From Tubulanus polymorphus (lineage: Eukaryota > Nemertea > Palaeonemertea > Tubulaniformes > Tubulanidae): a stretch of DNA of 64,000 nt. Of this stretch, positions 46,230 to 58,626 are shown piece by piece. Below the pieces are notes generated by a model. The model saw nothing but the letters and a program-made list of their open reading frames with translations. It searched no databases and had not been told where the DNA came from. The number at the start of each line of letters is the position of its first letter. Within the stretch, counting starts at the first letter, position 1. The translations under genes and the position numbers were made by a program. The stretch is taken from assembly GCF_964204645.1 (NCBI RefSeq), contig NC_134034.1:2388072-2452071 (forward strand), written 5' to 3'.

Positions 46230-46427
46230 TTACTTTACTTGATGAGATTTTATTGCACGAACACGACGAACGCGATCGGCCAAACGGATTTATCGATTTT
46301 CGAGGCGCTAGCTAGATCCCAATCGTGGAAGAAAGTCGTCCGTTCCAGAATATTTTCTATCGGGTCTGATCGAATCATCGGCGAAGAAGCCACAGTCATC
46401 GGTCAATACTCGAAATATCTTATATAA
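46230..46427 (+). CDS. Candidate Ig-domain terminal exon
   Basis: A pyrimidine-rich acceptor (tttactttacttgatgag) precedes a frame RFYCTNTTNAIGQTDLSIFE, the F-to-G strand pattern of an Ig domain (YxCxxxNxxG). It ends after LARSQSWKKVVRSRIF and about 30 further residues. The rest of the domain was not found upstream, so it may be an orphan or decayed exon. Confidence 0.3.
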   Translation, partial: LLYLMRFYCTNTTNAIGQTDLSIFEALARSQSWKKVVRSRIFSIGSDRIIGEEATVIGQYSKYLI

Positions 46428-46654
46428 ACATCGAGTTTTTTTTTTCTGGCGTTTTGTTCATTTTCGGTTATTGAGTTTTATCGATGCTGTATAAAGCCGT
46501 AGTAAGCCGAACGCTCGAGTTGGAATACACCATCGAATAAATTGGACAAAATAAGATCGATGGCGACCGCGTCGAACGGAAGAATCAGCGCGGCTGAGTG
46601 TTTCAAATGTGTTCCCCACAAAAAGAATGCGGAAACTATTTCGTGAAATTTCGA

Positions 46655-46740
46655 GCACTCCCTGGGGATCGAACCCGGGTCTCGTACATAGAAAGAAAGC
46701 TCGATAGCAGGTAGACCAGTATTACAAACAGTTCACTCGG
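46655..46740 (-). other. tRNA-like B box region
   Basis: On the minus strand cccgggttcgatccccaggg is a strong B box and T arm, preceded by actggtctacctgctatcga, an A-box-like stretch. Acceptor and anticodon stems do not pair, so it is more likely a SINE head or tRNA relic than a working tRNA. Confidence 0.35.
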
Positions 46741-47679
46741 CATATTGTTGTACTGCTCGATGTCGTATTTTGTGTAACATTTTCATTTTAGACAAATAAC
46801 TAAAAACAGCCCGTTGTAGCTGCTTTGTGGCTATATTTGATACACTTTTCAAAAAGTTTGTTTCTTATAAGTGCCACTGCCTAAAAAAACCTGCTCAAGT
46901 TGCTTTGCGGCTATATTTGATAAATATTCCTGACGCTCGTCTCCACTTGTGCAACCGTGCAGAAAATTCACCGTCGCAACATTATGGCAACATTCTTCAA
47001 ATTGTCTTCGGGTGTAACCATACATAACATGTTCCGCTGCTTTCCGATGTTCAAATCAAAGTATAGTCTAGTTAAGACTGTATCGTATTGAAAGGTCCGC
47101 GATTCATTTCATTCGTTTTTATGACACTATCATTCCCGCGTCATGTCTGACCTAGTTTTTGTGATGAACTGTTCGTACGAAATATCGATCATCCATTTCG
47201 TCGGGTGCGTATAAAAATGGAATGGTCCGGGTACAGTACGACATGCAATTATAAGCTGCTGTCAAACCGGTTGTTAACCCTCGGAAAATTCATTATATCG
47301 ATTCATATTACGTACCCGGTGAAGAAATTGCTCGCAAAAGCGCCACCCACCAAGGCCGTTTTCCTGTTCGGTCGAAAATCGGTGTACTGATCGACGCGCT
47401 TTAACTAACGTATTTCTAACGATTACGTAGGAGCAGCAGGATTCGCGCGATGCCGGAAATATGTGAAGTCATAGCGAACTGTGTACAGAGATGATTTTAC
47501 GAAGCGACTTCTTCTTACTCGGTGACTGGAAAATGATGAGAAAGAGATCGAAGTAGATACATCGGATCCGTAATTGTGGGGGTATCAATCCGTTGCATAG
47601 AACCGCTTCTTACCGATATTTGATACCATACTATTTTCCGTTATTAGACATTAAGGATTAGGTATTCACACTCTTGCAA

Positions 47680-48075
47680 AAACTGATCATCCAGTACATC
47701 ACCTGAGACATCTTAAATTGAAACTACAAACATCAGATAATAATATGTTTCATCAGCACACTTTCGGAAGCCGATCGTCCACACTGTACATGTCTTCAAG
47801 ATTTGGCCCCTTACAAGACACATTTTTTACTGAAAATGAACTATAAACATCCGACATTTTGAACATATTTTCAGCACAAAAACTGTTCCACACTTCGCTT
47901 GTGTTCAGAACTTCACCTGAGACATTTTATTTGAAAATGAACGACACATACCGTACATTAGACGTCTTATCGGCCCATTTTCAAAAACTGATCGTTCAAA
48001 CTTGACGCCAGGACTGTGGGTGTGATTCAATTGAAAATGAGCTTCAAACACCAGACATTTTTGTTTATGACCGCA
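47680..48075 (+). repeat. Tandem repeat of about 105 bp, shared with 60780-60985
   Basis: Four diverged units contain cttcacctgagacatttt, gaaaatgaactacaaacacc and tttcaaaaactgatcatcca. Two further units lie at 60780-60985. No coding potential. Confidence 0.7.
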
Positions 48076-48639
48076 CGCTTCACATTAAAAAGTCGTTTTA
48101 AGGATAGGTTTAAGATAGAGTATCGAAACTACACTACCCACAGAATTTGAGATATCCATGAAGCCAAATAAGGCGTTGGTCACTTTAAAGTGTTATCTGG
48201 CCATTTATCTGCAATTGTCGATATTTTCAAAACTGCTAATGGTTTTAATTCAGTCCCATTTTCAACAAGTAACATTATCAAGTCTCAATGAGAAGGCAAT
48301 TATCAAAGCTTAGACAACGTTTGAATCCGCCCCTGGGCCATCAACGGGTGCATTTTAATTAATGGTATTCGTCTTATTCGAAACGATACAAAGCGATGTC
48401 AAGTATTGCCTTTTACTTTTATCTACTAGATATCAAACATTCTCGACGCAGTTTCAAAGACCGCGAGGTTTCTCAGCGAACGAACGTCAAATCTAATTTC
48501 GATCCGATCCTCGCATTTTCAGTTTGTCATTAAGAGATTTGGCAGGTTTTGAATGTGCTTATGAAAATACAATGAATAAATATCTGTAGGCGTTAGACAA
48601 TGTGCCTACACCTGCGGCAAGTGAGGAACAACTGGTCCA

Positions 48640-48960
48640 CGGCGACTTCGGGCTAGAGTTTCTCCGATATTTCAATGATGAACCGAAAACGGTCTGCGGC
48701 AATCGAATATCCACCAGGTGTCACAAGTAGTAAATCAGTCTTCCTTGCTGCAATGTATTCTATACTCTTACCAGGACTTGGCAAGTTCGGCTCAACCAGG
48801 TGTCACTTGACGTGTGCAGTAGGACATCAACTAGTGCGGCAATAGAGGAATCCACTTGTGGCAAGTGAGGATCCACCAGGTGTCACTAGTGCGCAATAGG
48901 ACATCAACGACTGCGGCGAAGTAGAATTCCACTTGTGGCAAGTGAGGATCCACAAGTTCC
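48640..48960 (+). repeat. 77-bp family array
   Basis: About three units (caactagtgcggcaatagag, cacttgtggcaagtgaggat, ccaccaggtgtcactagtgc), plus degenerate flanking units from 48600. Confidence 0.85.
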
Positions 48961-49664
48961 CTAAAAAAGTCAAACTCAAATTTTTGTTTTGATTGCTATA
49001 GGTTGACAATGAGGACAACAATTAAAACTTAACTGTTTTAAGCTTAAACTTGTTCGCGAAACCCTATCGTGTTTGTAAGTAGGTCTTCCGAGATTCGATT
49101 TCTTCAACATTACGATGAGGATCCAGCGAAAGCTACCGTGGCAATCGAGGACGAATCCACTAACCGAGACTGATTGATGACTAATGTTTGAGGAGCGACT
49201 GAAATTAAATTTGTCTCATTCGTTCCCTCGTTTATTACTCAAAATGATGACAATTTTTCAGTCGAATGACTTTTTCATGGGCAGATTTTTCATCTTCGGT
49301 AAATTGCGGCGTTGGCGGTAACAGATTCTCTCTGTGGCCAGCAGTTGACTCGATCTACCTGCGATAAATAATGTAATATGGCCCTCAGGCAGCCAATTGA
49401 TATAATTCACAACCGAGCACACCGCTAGGACAAATTGTGCATTGTCCATCGCTTCGTTAGCGGGTAGAAAAAAAGTCAATTTGCAAACTGTGAATAACAT
49501 CGTTGCCGTTTAGGCTCCACCGAATAGCAATCATCGGGTAGCAGAATAGAAACTGCAACAACACCAGCTATGTCACCAGATGGCGTGACTTACACTTGGT
49601 TTCGCTTGACTAAAGAAAAAAGTTCATTTTCAACTTTGATATGGAATATCCCCTATTGCCCAAT

Positions 49665-50170
49665 TAGTACACATCCTACTGTACACCAGTGACACCTAGT
49701 GGGCCCCAGCTTGCCACAAGTGGAATCCTCTATTGCCGCAGTATTAGATGTCCTACGTTACACTAGTGACACCTAGTGGGCCCCAGCTTGCCACAAGTGG
49801 AGTCCTCTATTGCCGCAGTAGTTGATATCCTACGGCACACTAGCGACACCTGGTGGATCATTACTTGCCACAGGTTGAATCCTCAATTGCCGCAGTAGTT
49901 GATATCCTACGACACATCAGCGACACCTGGTGGATCATTACTTGCCACAGGTTGAATCCTCATTTGTCGCAGTAGACGATATCCTACGGCACGCTAGCGA
50001 CACCTGGTGGATCATTACTTGCCACAGGTTGAATCCTCAATTGCCGCAGTAGTTGATATTCTACGGCACACTAGCGACACCTGGTGGATCATTACTTGCC
50101 ACCGGTTGATCCTCAATTGTCGCAGTAGACGATATCCTACGGCACGCTAGCGACACCAGGTGGATATCCC
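49665..50170 (-). repeat. 77-bp family array, reverse orientation
   Basis: About six units of cactagcgacacctggtgga, tcattacttgccacaggttg and aatcctcaattgccgcagta. A separate core at 50248-50268 reads agtgccacctggtgg, a full CTCF-core match. Confidence 0.9.
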
Positions 50171-50999
50171 CGTCCATCCCCACAGTAGCTTTACCAGATT
50201 TTCAATGAAGTTCAGAAAATTGAAGATTGGCGAAAACCAAATTTCAACTAGTGCCACCTGGTGGATTTTCACTTGGCTGCGCGTTATTTACGAGAGTGTC
50301 GTAGTAGCGTTGGCGGGTATCCAAGTATTTAATGGTACAATAATAGGGCTGGATTTTATCATATGAAATATACATTGTTTATAAAGCAGATTTGATAGAT
50401 CTTATTCCAAAGCGCAATGACAAGCTTTTAAGCCGTATCTTTATTTATGAAAACACCGTTGGCTCCTTTATATAAAGCGACCTTTGATAAGCGAGATATT
50501 ATATGAATAAAATACAACTTCGAATGGAGTATGTGAATACTAAAACCGTAAAAACCAAGCGGCTGGAATCGTTATCAAGAACGCTTTTCGTGATCTAGCG
50601 ACGTTTATTGAAACGTCGTTCATTAAATTACTACTGATTGGAAATCGTCGCGGATTATTGCCTATTTGAGTTAACGATCACTTAGCGGTTGTCAACAAGC
50701 CGAACACGCAAATGACAACATCAAACCGCGAAGCGCCGCGACAGAAATATTGCTACTACATGTACCGACAGTGCGGTGCTGCTGCTCCACACCCCTTGCA
50801 AGGAGGTGTGACGGAGAAATGCGGAATTCACGAATCAAATATATCGGTACTCGTTCTAGAATTAGGCTGGTAAAATGAATTGTTAAAGTTGCCAGGCCTC
50901 GACACTGTGGAACTTGATTTAGAGTCAAATAAAAACCCACACAACAGTGGAACTGTATCCGGATTCGAATGGGATACCGGCAACGCTACAGTGGCAGGC

Positions 51000-51285
51000 G
51001 AGGATTCAAAGATAATCCGCCAGGATCGCTAGTGGCACTGGCTTACCGCGCTTCAATTTCCATTAAATTTGAATCAACTTTTCTGATTAGTAAAATCAAT
51101 TTTCAGTGATAGACCCGCGATACCACAAACTGAGCGACAAAGCGGATCTCATATCTATTCGATGGCTTCTTTGATAATTCTACGGATTCTTAGGCGAGAA
51201 ATCGAGTTCAAATTGCTTTGAAAATGAACTGATTTTCACTACGAATGACCCAGTGTTTTGTGGCGCCATCTGGTGAGTGTCGGTA
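51000..51285 (+). repeat. Dispersed repeat of about 250 bp ending in ggcgccatctggtg
   Basis: Shares layout and text (cttcaatttccattaaattt ... gaaaatgaactgatttt ... gccatctggtg) with 1865-2120 and 11900-12120. Reverse fragments lie at 41345-41470 and 49565-49650. Confidence 0.55.
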
Positions 51286-52034
51286 TACCATTAGACCCAC
51301 GCCACAGCGGAACTGGGTCAATAGTCGAATTGAGCTAGATTAGACCGTACCTGGGAAATTAAAGCACTTTACAATCCAGAGATCGAATCTAACCAAGTGC
51401 AATGCGTTCCTGTTAGGGAGTTTATCTCCAATTTCACATAATTTTCACACCGCACAACCGCGGAACTGGATGCGTTCGGAAGAATATCATATTTTGTTGT
51501 TGTTTTATTTCTCGCCTGGTTTTCCGTTGTAGCGCGGACGTTATTTACGATTCAAGCCTCAGTTGATGATAGAACGTGACAGCGCTATCTCATACAGTAA
51601 ATCAACTGGTGTTATTTTTTGTTCTCGGCGCCTACGCATATTCCAGCAGATGTACTGGTGATTTCGTGTCGTCGCCCGGTGTAATTCGATATTGGGCACT
51701 ATTGTTTACCGATCCTTAAGGCGGTCGAACGGCTGCAAACCGGGTGGACCTTCACTTTCCACAGTAATCGCTAGACTGGTTCAAAGAACGAAGGTCGACT
51801 TCAGGTAAAAAAGGGCCTCGTTATCTCTGTTGAATGTCATATTTTGACCATCCTTTTCCTGAGAGCAGGTAATTGGTATTTTCAAAGGCGATATGCTCCA
51901 AAACTAGCCCATTAGGAACAACTTAGAATTTTTCAATCCAGATTCCATGGCGAATTCAAACTTTGATTGACGGGAGGAAGAGCTTCTGCACTAACCACTG
52001 TAACAAGCCAGCTGAATAAGACACACACATCATC

Positions 52035-52225
52035 AGCTGCACACTAGTGACACCTGGTGGATCCTCACCTGCCACAAGTGGAATCCTCTATTTCCGTGGA
52101 AGTTGATGCCCCAGCGCACACTAGTGACACCTGGTGGATCCTCGCTTGCCACAAGTGTAATCCTATATTGCCGCAGTAATCGATGTCCTCCTGCACATTT
52201 AAGGTGGCTCGTCGCTTACCACCAT
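52035..52225 (-). repeat. 77-bp family, two and a half units, reverse
   Basis: cacactagtgacacctggtg then gatcctcacctgccacaagt, repeated. Same family as 41590-41980. Confidence 0.85.
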
Positions 52226-52903
52226 TGGAATTAGCGTAGCCGGTTCCCTGCGTACAGCTTGTCGTTAGTGGCAAAGACAATCAAATACGTATCCGTTACT
52301 AGTTTGTCACAGTTTACGATTGCTGTGACATCAAAACGGCAAAGTTTTAGATTGACAGTTTTCCGCTGACAATAAGTCTAGGAGCGGCCGATTTTTGTAA
52401 TACGATTCTTCGAATAAAAAAACAAAAGAATCTTTTTTTTTCTTTGCTGTAAACGAGAACGAACTACGCGTGAAATCCCGAGAGGGTTTGCGACGATTGA
52501 ATCTAGCTGTCAAAATAGATAACCTCGGGACTGAGTTAAAGCAATTAGCCGCTTTCACATCCGCCATTAAGAACTCAACGTTGCCCATTACCGTCTAATC
52601 GGTTGTCTGAAAACATAAATCTCTCCGCCGAAACGCAAAAATAGCTAGATTATCCGGCGAACGAAACGACGAACGCGCGAGAGTGGGCCATATTTTACGC
52701 GGCTAATCTCGGATAGCGGGAAGAATACGGCGCTAACTGGAATAGAAACATTGTCATGTTGTAATCGTGATCCGCGTTGGCGGTTGCCAGATACTCACTG
52801 TTGACTGCGACTGTTGATTAAGAATTTGTAGTTGATTTATAATGCTGCACGCAATTTCTGACCGCAAGCTATCCGTCAAAATGATACTCATTGAGTCCAT
52901 GGG

Positions 52904-53240
52904 ATGAGGAGAGAGAGAGGGAGAGGGAGAGAGAGAGGGAGAGGTAGAGGGAGAGGGAGAGGGAGAGGGAGAGGGAGAGGGAGAGGGAGAGGGAGAGGGA
53001 GAGGGAGAGGGAGAGGGAGAGGGAGAGGGAGAGGGAGAGGGAGAGGGAGAGGGAGAGGGAGAGGGAGAGGGAGAGAGGGAGAGGGAGAGGGAGAGGGAGT
53101 TGGAGAGGGAGAGGGAGAGGGAGAGGGAGGGGGAGGGGGAGGGGGAGAGGGAGAGGGAGAGGGAGAGGGAGACGGAGACGGAGAGAGGGGAGAGGGAGAC
53201 GGAGACGGAGAGAGTGAGAGGGGAGAGGGAGAGGGAAGCT
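52904..53240 (+). repeat. (GAGAGG)n purine tract
   Basis: About 330 bp, all purine on the plus strand except for a few T and C interruptions, built from GAGAGG hexamers with GGGGGA and GACGGA variants toward the right end. Long open frames on both strands (Arg-Gly, Pro-Ser) are artefacts. A second pyrimidine run (c and t only) lies at 53370-53402. Confidence 0.97.
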
Positions 53241-53689
53241 TTTTCAAAACCGTGTCCTTATCTGTTGTAGTGAATTTTGTACCGATATCTTTAAAAAAAT
53301 ATATTTGGAAAATCTCAGGGGTTCTTCCGTAGCATAAAACTTTTTGCTAGGAATTAATGTGTTAGCTTTACCCCCCCCCCCTCCCCTCCCCCTCCCCCCT
53401 CCATTGTAGCTCGCAGACGAATCTCCTCGTCTAAAAAACCACGAAACGAGCAGTGAAACACTCGTCACTCGTCGCGCACTCGGCGACATCGGAGTGTCCA
53501 CGAGTGTGCGCCCGTCGTCGTATATACGAACAAACGTCCTCTGTCACCTAATCGAGGTCAGGGTTATAATGGAGCCGCTTTTTGCGAAGAATCAGGAATT
53601 CACAGCACGCGATAAGCAACGCTGATAAGTGCTTGGTAAGTAACAATAAAAACGTATCGCGCCGTTAGAGGCGGGCTAACTGGAGAGGA

Positions 53690-54235
53690 CTTTGTCACCA
53701 ATTAAACCAATAAGACAATACATAAGGGTATTGTAAATAGTGGCTGTTATTTGTGTATCTCTGCCTAGACCCTAAACTCCCCTCGTCAACTGCGCGAACG
53801 TCACTGTCGCTACCAATCAAATTGGTTAACGGTTTACTTGAATAAACATTCCGACCAATCAACGAACTATTTCCTGTCTCGTAGTATCAGGTGACTGCAG
53901 AATTTTCTTCGAACAGTTTTTACTGGCGCCAATCGTCACGATCCGCGGTTAACGGTTTATTTGAACTTTGAATATAATCTCGACCAATCAAGGAAAGGCT
54001 TCAGATCTCATCTGCCCGTAGTTAGTCAGTATCACGCGACTGCGATATTTTATTCAAATAATTTTGCGACCGGTTAACGGTTTATTTGAATTTTTAATAT
54101 TTCGACCAATCAACGAAAGCCTTCAGAGCTCATCCGCTTATAGTAAGTCCGCATCACGCAACAGCGAAATTTTCTGTAACTTTCTTTAACGGTTAATTGA
54201 ATTTTGAATATTTCGACCTATCAGAGACGCTGAGA
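53690..54235 (+). repeat. Four tandem units of about 120 bp, each with a CCAAT motif
   Basis: Units start near 53826, 53947, 54070 and 54185 with ggttaacggtttatttgaa and contain cgaccaatcaacgaa (the last unit has cgacctatcag). The CCAAT pentamer and its flanks are the best conserved part. Could be a promoter-proximal array or simply a satellite. Confidence 0.65.
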
Positions 54236-55383
54236 GGTCTTGTTGTCCTCCCTCACTCTTGCTACCCTCTCTAGCTCTTGCTATTTTCCCTAGCTCTTGC
54301 TATCCTTACTCTCGCTGTTTGCCCTAACATGAAAATGCTGATGTTCTTCTAATTGTTATATTAATGTAAAATGTTTACGGTTTGTGAATACTGTTGGTAA
54401 ATTTCAATATCTGAACATCTCGACCCGAAAGGGTGTATTTAGTACAATCACGATTGATAGAACACTATATCCGTGTTGATGCGATGTAATGTTGACACGA
54501 GAGAATCCCACAAATCCCACAATTATAACGAAAAAATCCGAAAATGTAACTTCGAGATAGTAGTTTATTTCATTTCATGTATTTAGTACAATAAAGAGAT
54601 TATTGAATTGAATTGAATTAAATTGAATTATCCCCATGCACTCATCCCTCTTTGTGAGCCGATTGAAATGTGCAATCGGCTGGAAATATTGTTCTCGTAA
54701 ATTCTCGTAATTTGTCGTAAAATCGCGCGCCCGATCAGAGATTTGGTTTTTACAAGAGGCGGTTTGTCTATCCGATGATCGGAAAATATGGTCTTTACAG
54801 AAACCAACAGATTCTCTTGCAATAAACAACTATAATTCACACATCGTGATGATAACTACGCCGCCGATGACGTCATCGTATGGAGGAATCCCGATAAACA
54901 ACCGATAAACCACGTGATGATTGGCGTTTATGTTTAGACCGTTGTCATAAATCTGTTGAAATTCGTCAATCTTCTTCAAATCTCGCACAACTTAATAATC
55001 AATTTCACATAAAGATTCCCGCGCGCAGACTCCGGCGTCAATTCGATAGTTACACAGGCTCTCGAGTCAACGGTTAACAGTTCCTCGGATTCGGGTGTCA
55101 TTTCTTAAGTCATTTCTGGTATCAATTCCTCAGTTCCATAGACTCTGGAGTCAATTATACAGTTTCAAGGACTTCGGGTCATCTTTACGGTTCCACGGAA
55201 TCTGGCAGCAGTACACAATTCCACGCACGGACCCCTGATCAGTTCCACATTTCTTATGCCGTATTCCATATTCATTTCTTCTGCTCCGGCAGAAACTTGA
55301 GTCGGTTTGTTGAACTGGCCCAAAGAGCCGGTTCGATAGTCGACGGTTAAGTCCACAATTATGGTCTTAAATCTTAATAAGCT

Positions 55384-55502
55384 GGGGCCGGTTGCATAGT
55401 CATGGCTTAGACTTAAAACAAGTCTTAGACCAACTAACAACTTAAGACTGGTCTTAAGATCTAAGACCACTTTTTGACTTAAGTCACTGTGCAACTGGCC
55501 CC
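55384..55502. mobile_element. GGGGCC palindromic element
   Basis: ggggccggttgcatagtcat to taagtcactgtgcaactggcccc, internally shortened. A truncated relative lies immediately upstream at 55314-55378. Confidence 0.8.
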
Positions 55503-55599
55503 TGGTCTTTTAAGTTATGAGCTGGGCTATATATCTAAGATGGTCTTAGACTGAAACTTGGAACAGTCCCGAGTTGCCCACTAGCCCCGTGCGTTATTC

Positions 55600-56876
55600 C
55601 CAACCCATTTAGATATCTAAGCGGAGTCGTTCTCGTGTAGGTTGTCGCGCGACACGCACGTCGTCACTAGCTATACGCATAAATACTTCAGACATCTGCG
55701 CCGTCGAGAATCACACAGATAGTCAGCAACACAGCTGTGCGCAACAGCGGAGAACTAGAACATCGACTAGAACTCATAGTTTTCAAAACTCAAACTCACG
55801 AAAACAAACAGGCGTCCAACTCATTCCACACCGCGACGGAATTCTACTTCTAAAACTATAGGGAATAACTTTGAGGATGTTTTATCGTCAATATTTGCGC
55901 GCGTTGTGAATGTATATTTTTTGTCGACGAACGAACGACGCGTTCTAGATTGCTAAAACAATATACGTTCAGAGACCGGCGCAACAAACCTTGTTTGATG
56001 ATATAGAGATACGTAGAGAAAATAGGTCGACAAATAAACGCTTATGAATGTGACGAATTCGGTCAATACACACGAAAAACAACCGAGGTTTATAGACGCG
56101 AGTGAAGTCTGGATATCTATTTTGTGGATCTTTCTAGAGACTTGTATGTTGGAAAACTATTATGGGCCGATATTTAAGACGGGCCCGGCTGTAGAGTGCA
56201 GATAAAAGTCTTTTTTGTTGGAATTGACGCCGAGTCCTCGGGGATACGTAACTTCATATAGTTACTCTTGTGGGCGAGGCTTATATACGTCGATTTTTGG
56301 AATTCGGTTATCATATGTTGGAACCTGATTCCGATTCGGAGATCTTAAACTCTACTGAACTACCACCACCGCCGCCGATGTTTGACGGACCCACGAGGGA
56401 GCAAATAAACAGCGGAACTGTCATCGGCGGTATATAATTTCCCAGCCGGATCCGGTACAGAATTCACGCCGATTCGAAAACCGATTTAAGTTTGATAATA
56501 CGATATACGACGAGTTGATTAACTTGATAAACATACTCTCGAGTTCTCGGGCGCGCGTGTTCAGTTCAGTGAACGCGAGCTTAGATTTCAGGAATCCCAA
56601 CTCCACAAACAGGAATGCTATAGTTCGGTGGCGCAGTTACTCGCAGCGGGAAAGACTGGCGGTTAGTTTTTCCGACTGGTCGGTCTCGTTTCATTGCGCG
56701 TTTTAAGAGTTCGACGGGATTGCCGCCGCGAGCGCGTTAGATCTACTAAAAAAAAGTACCACGCCAGAATTCGGTCTTAACGTTCGATCTCGTCGCGTTG
56801 CCTTTAGACGTACAAAAATAGTAGAAGAAAATACTCGGATTTACGCAAAAACAAAACTTGCTCCTGTCATCTTCTG
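55600..56876 (+). other. Repeat-poor stretch, possible promoter and first exon
   Basis: The segment lacks the repeats found elsewhere. cataaatact near 55678 resembles a TATA box, and a good donor (cttctg|gtatgt) lies at about 56877. A 40-codon frame at 56315-56437 (MLEPDSDSEILNSTELPPPP...) is acidic then proline-rich. A 5' exon of a gene extending right is possible, but no downstream exon was found in the window. Confidence 0.25.
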
Positions 56877-56889
56877 GTATGTACAAACT

Positions 56890-57240
56890 AACTTTAAATC
56901 TTAATGTTAAGACTTAAAAAATTGATACCTTGTTTCTCATTTGTGCTGGGTTTAAAACGGGCCGGCCGCCTATCTATTATCCTGGTATAAATGACTTTTT
57001 GCAAAATCGTGATCAATCTTACAATAACAGAACTAGAAGTTTTTATTATTTATTATTATTTTATTTTTCCATTAAATACAAAAATTCAAGATGGAGGGAA
57101 ACATGAAGAAACCTGTTAAGGTTTATATGATATTAAGTTATATTAAGTTATAGAAATGAACTGATAACGAATTCTATAGTTGATGTTTACATAATGACTC
57201 CCGGCTGGAAAGCAGAAACGAGGTATCATTTTTAGCCTAA
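56890..57240. repeat. Repeat shared with Ig-gene intron 2
   Basis: Text such as gggccggccgcctatcta, gatcaatcttacaataacag and gaggtatcattttt recurs in order in 13020-13265, which is intron 2 of the Ig gene. Confidence 0.55.
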
Positions 57241-57798
57241 TGGGCCGGTTTTATAGACCAGTTTTAATTCAAACCCTGTAACACATTTGATGGATCGGAC
57301 TTGGAGTTACTTGGAGTTGGTTTTATGCGTTAGCTGAATACGTTAGCCGCAGTCGAAAAAATCTGTCGTTCTCGAAGGTTTTTAGATTATCAAATTCGTT
57401 TTTGAAGAACCAGGAATGAACCCGTGTAGTCCGAAATCTAAAACCCTACTGACTAAACCCGATTTACGTAGACTCTATGCGTATCCTGGATCTTTGATTT
57501 TATGTCGTCTAGTAGCCGACGCGATTTCAGGGAGAACTTTTTGAATTTTGGATTTAACCGATTTCTACTACTAAATCGTCCTAGGGAAATCGCTATTTTT
57601 CTGACTTTACTTTTTTACGTTACTAACCCGGAGAAACATTCAAAAGATTTTTTTTCTTTTTTGATGAATCAAAACCTATTTCACTCCGAGTGACTTACTC
57701 GTAGTAAAATGTAAAAGTTAAATGAAAAAATCATTATTCATCTAAAGATTATTTCCTTAGGACGTAATGGTATATATCTCAAAGAAACATTTTGTTCA

Positions 57799-57939
57799 GG
57801 GGCCAGTTGCACAGTCGTGGCTTAAGTCCAAAAGTGGTCTTAAATCTTAAAACTGGTCTTAAGCTGTTAGATTTGCTATAGAACTAAGTTGGTCTTTTAG
57901 ACTAGTCTTAAGTCTAAGCCGTGACTATGCAACCGCCCC
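57799..57939. mobile_element. GGGGCC palindromic element, well preserved
   Basis: ggggccagttgcacagtcgt at the left and ccgtgactatgcaaccgcccc at the right are inverted copies, with the usual interior of inverted taagac / gtctta repeats. 141 bp, no ORF. Confidence 0.85.
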
Positions 57940-58409
57940 AGAAGACTAATTGTTCAGATCGCAGGCGCGTCCATGCAGTCTATACTTAGCGATGCTGTAA
58001 TCGAGTTTTCAGTGCGGATTTTATAGGATTTTCACTATCTTATAAAATTGAAATCCATGTTAGTCCTGCACTCGAGTAAACGCTTTTGCAAACTCGGCGA
58101 TATTGTATCGAATCGAGGTATCGATCTCTAAAGGTACATAAAACGCTTTCGGAATTTCGGAATTTTTTTCTCGAATTTTCACAATCACTTTCGTATACGG
58201 TTAGCTCTTATAGGTTTACGCGGGTACTATATTTATGAGTTTAAACTCTATGGAGGAGGAAGTTATTCGAGGATTTATTGGTTATGCGTGGTGTTTATAG
58301 ATGTATCTGAACTGACACAGTGTCTGAGGTAATGAATGGGGTTTGTTGTTTTGTGAAGCCATTAATCAGTACCGGGATCGATTAGATAAAGGGTCCAAGA
58401 ATGCTAGTA

Positions 58410-58625
58410 TATATGAGGAGAGAGATGTAATGAGATGCGAGAGGGGCAGGCAGGAGGGGAGGGAGAGTGGTGGGAGAGGGGAGGGGGAAGAGGGGAGATG
58501 GGAGAGAGGATAAAGAGGGCGCGATGGTGATAGAGTGATGGTAGGGGAGAGGAGGGGAGAGAGGAAGAGAGAGGGGCGTGAGGGGAAGGAGAGGAAGGAG
58601 GGAGATAGGAAGGGGGACAATGCGT
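58410..58625 (+). repeat. G/A-rich low-complexity tract
   Basis: Irregular gagagg, ggggag and aggagg words with occasional T. Frames through it (Ser-Pro-Leu-rich on the minus strand) are artefacts. Confidence 0.85.
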
Positions 58626-58626
58626 A

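Noticed and set aside
46655-46740. Functional tRNA gene
   Set aside because: Only the B box and T arm are convincing; acceptor and anticodon stems do not pair.
52888-53332. Arg-Gly-rich and Pro-Ser-rich frames on both strands
   Set aside because: They translate the (GAGAGG)n tract; no start context or domain.
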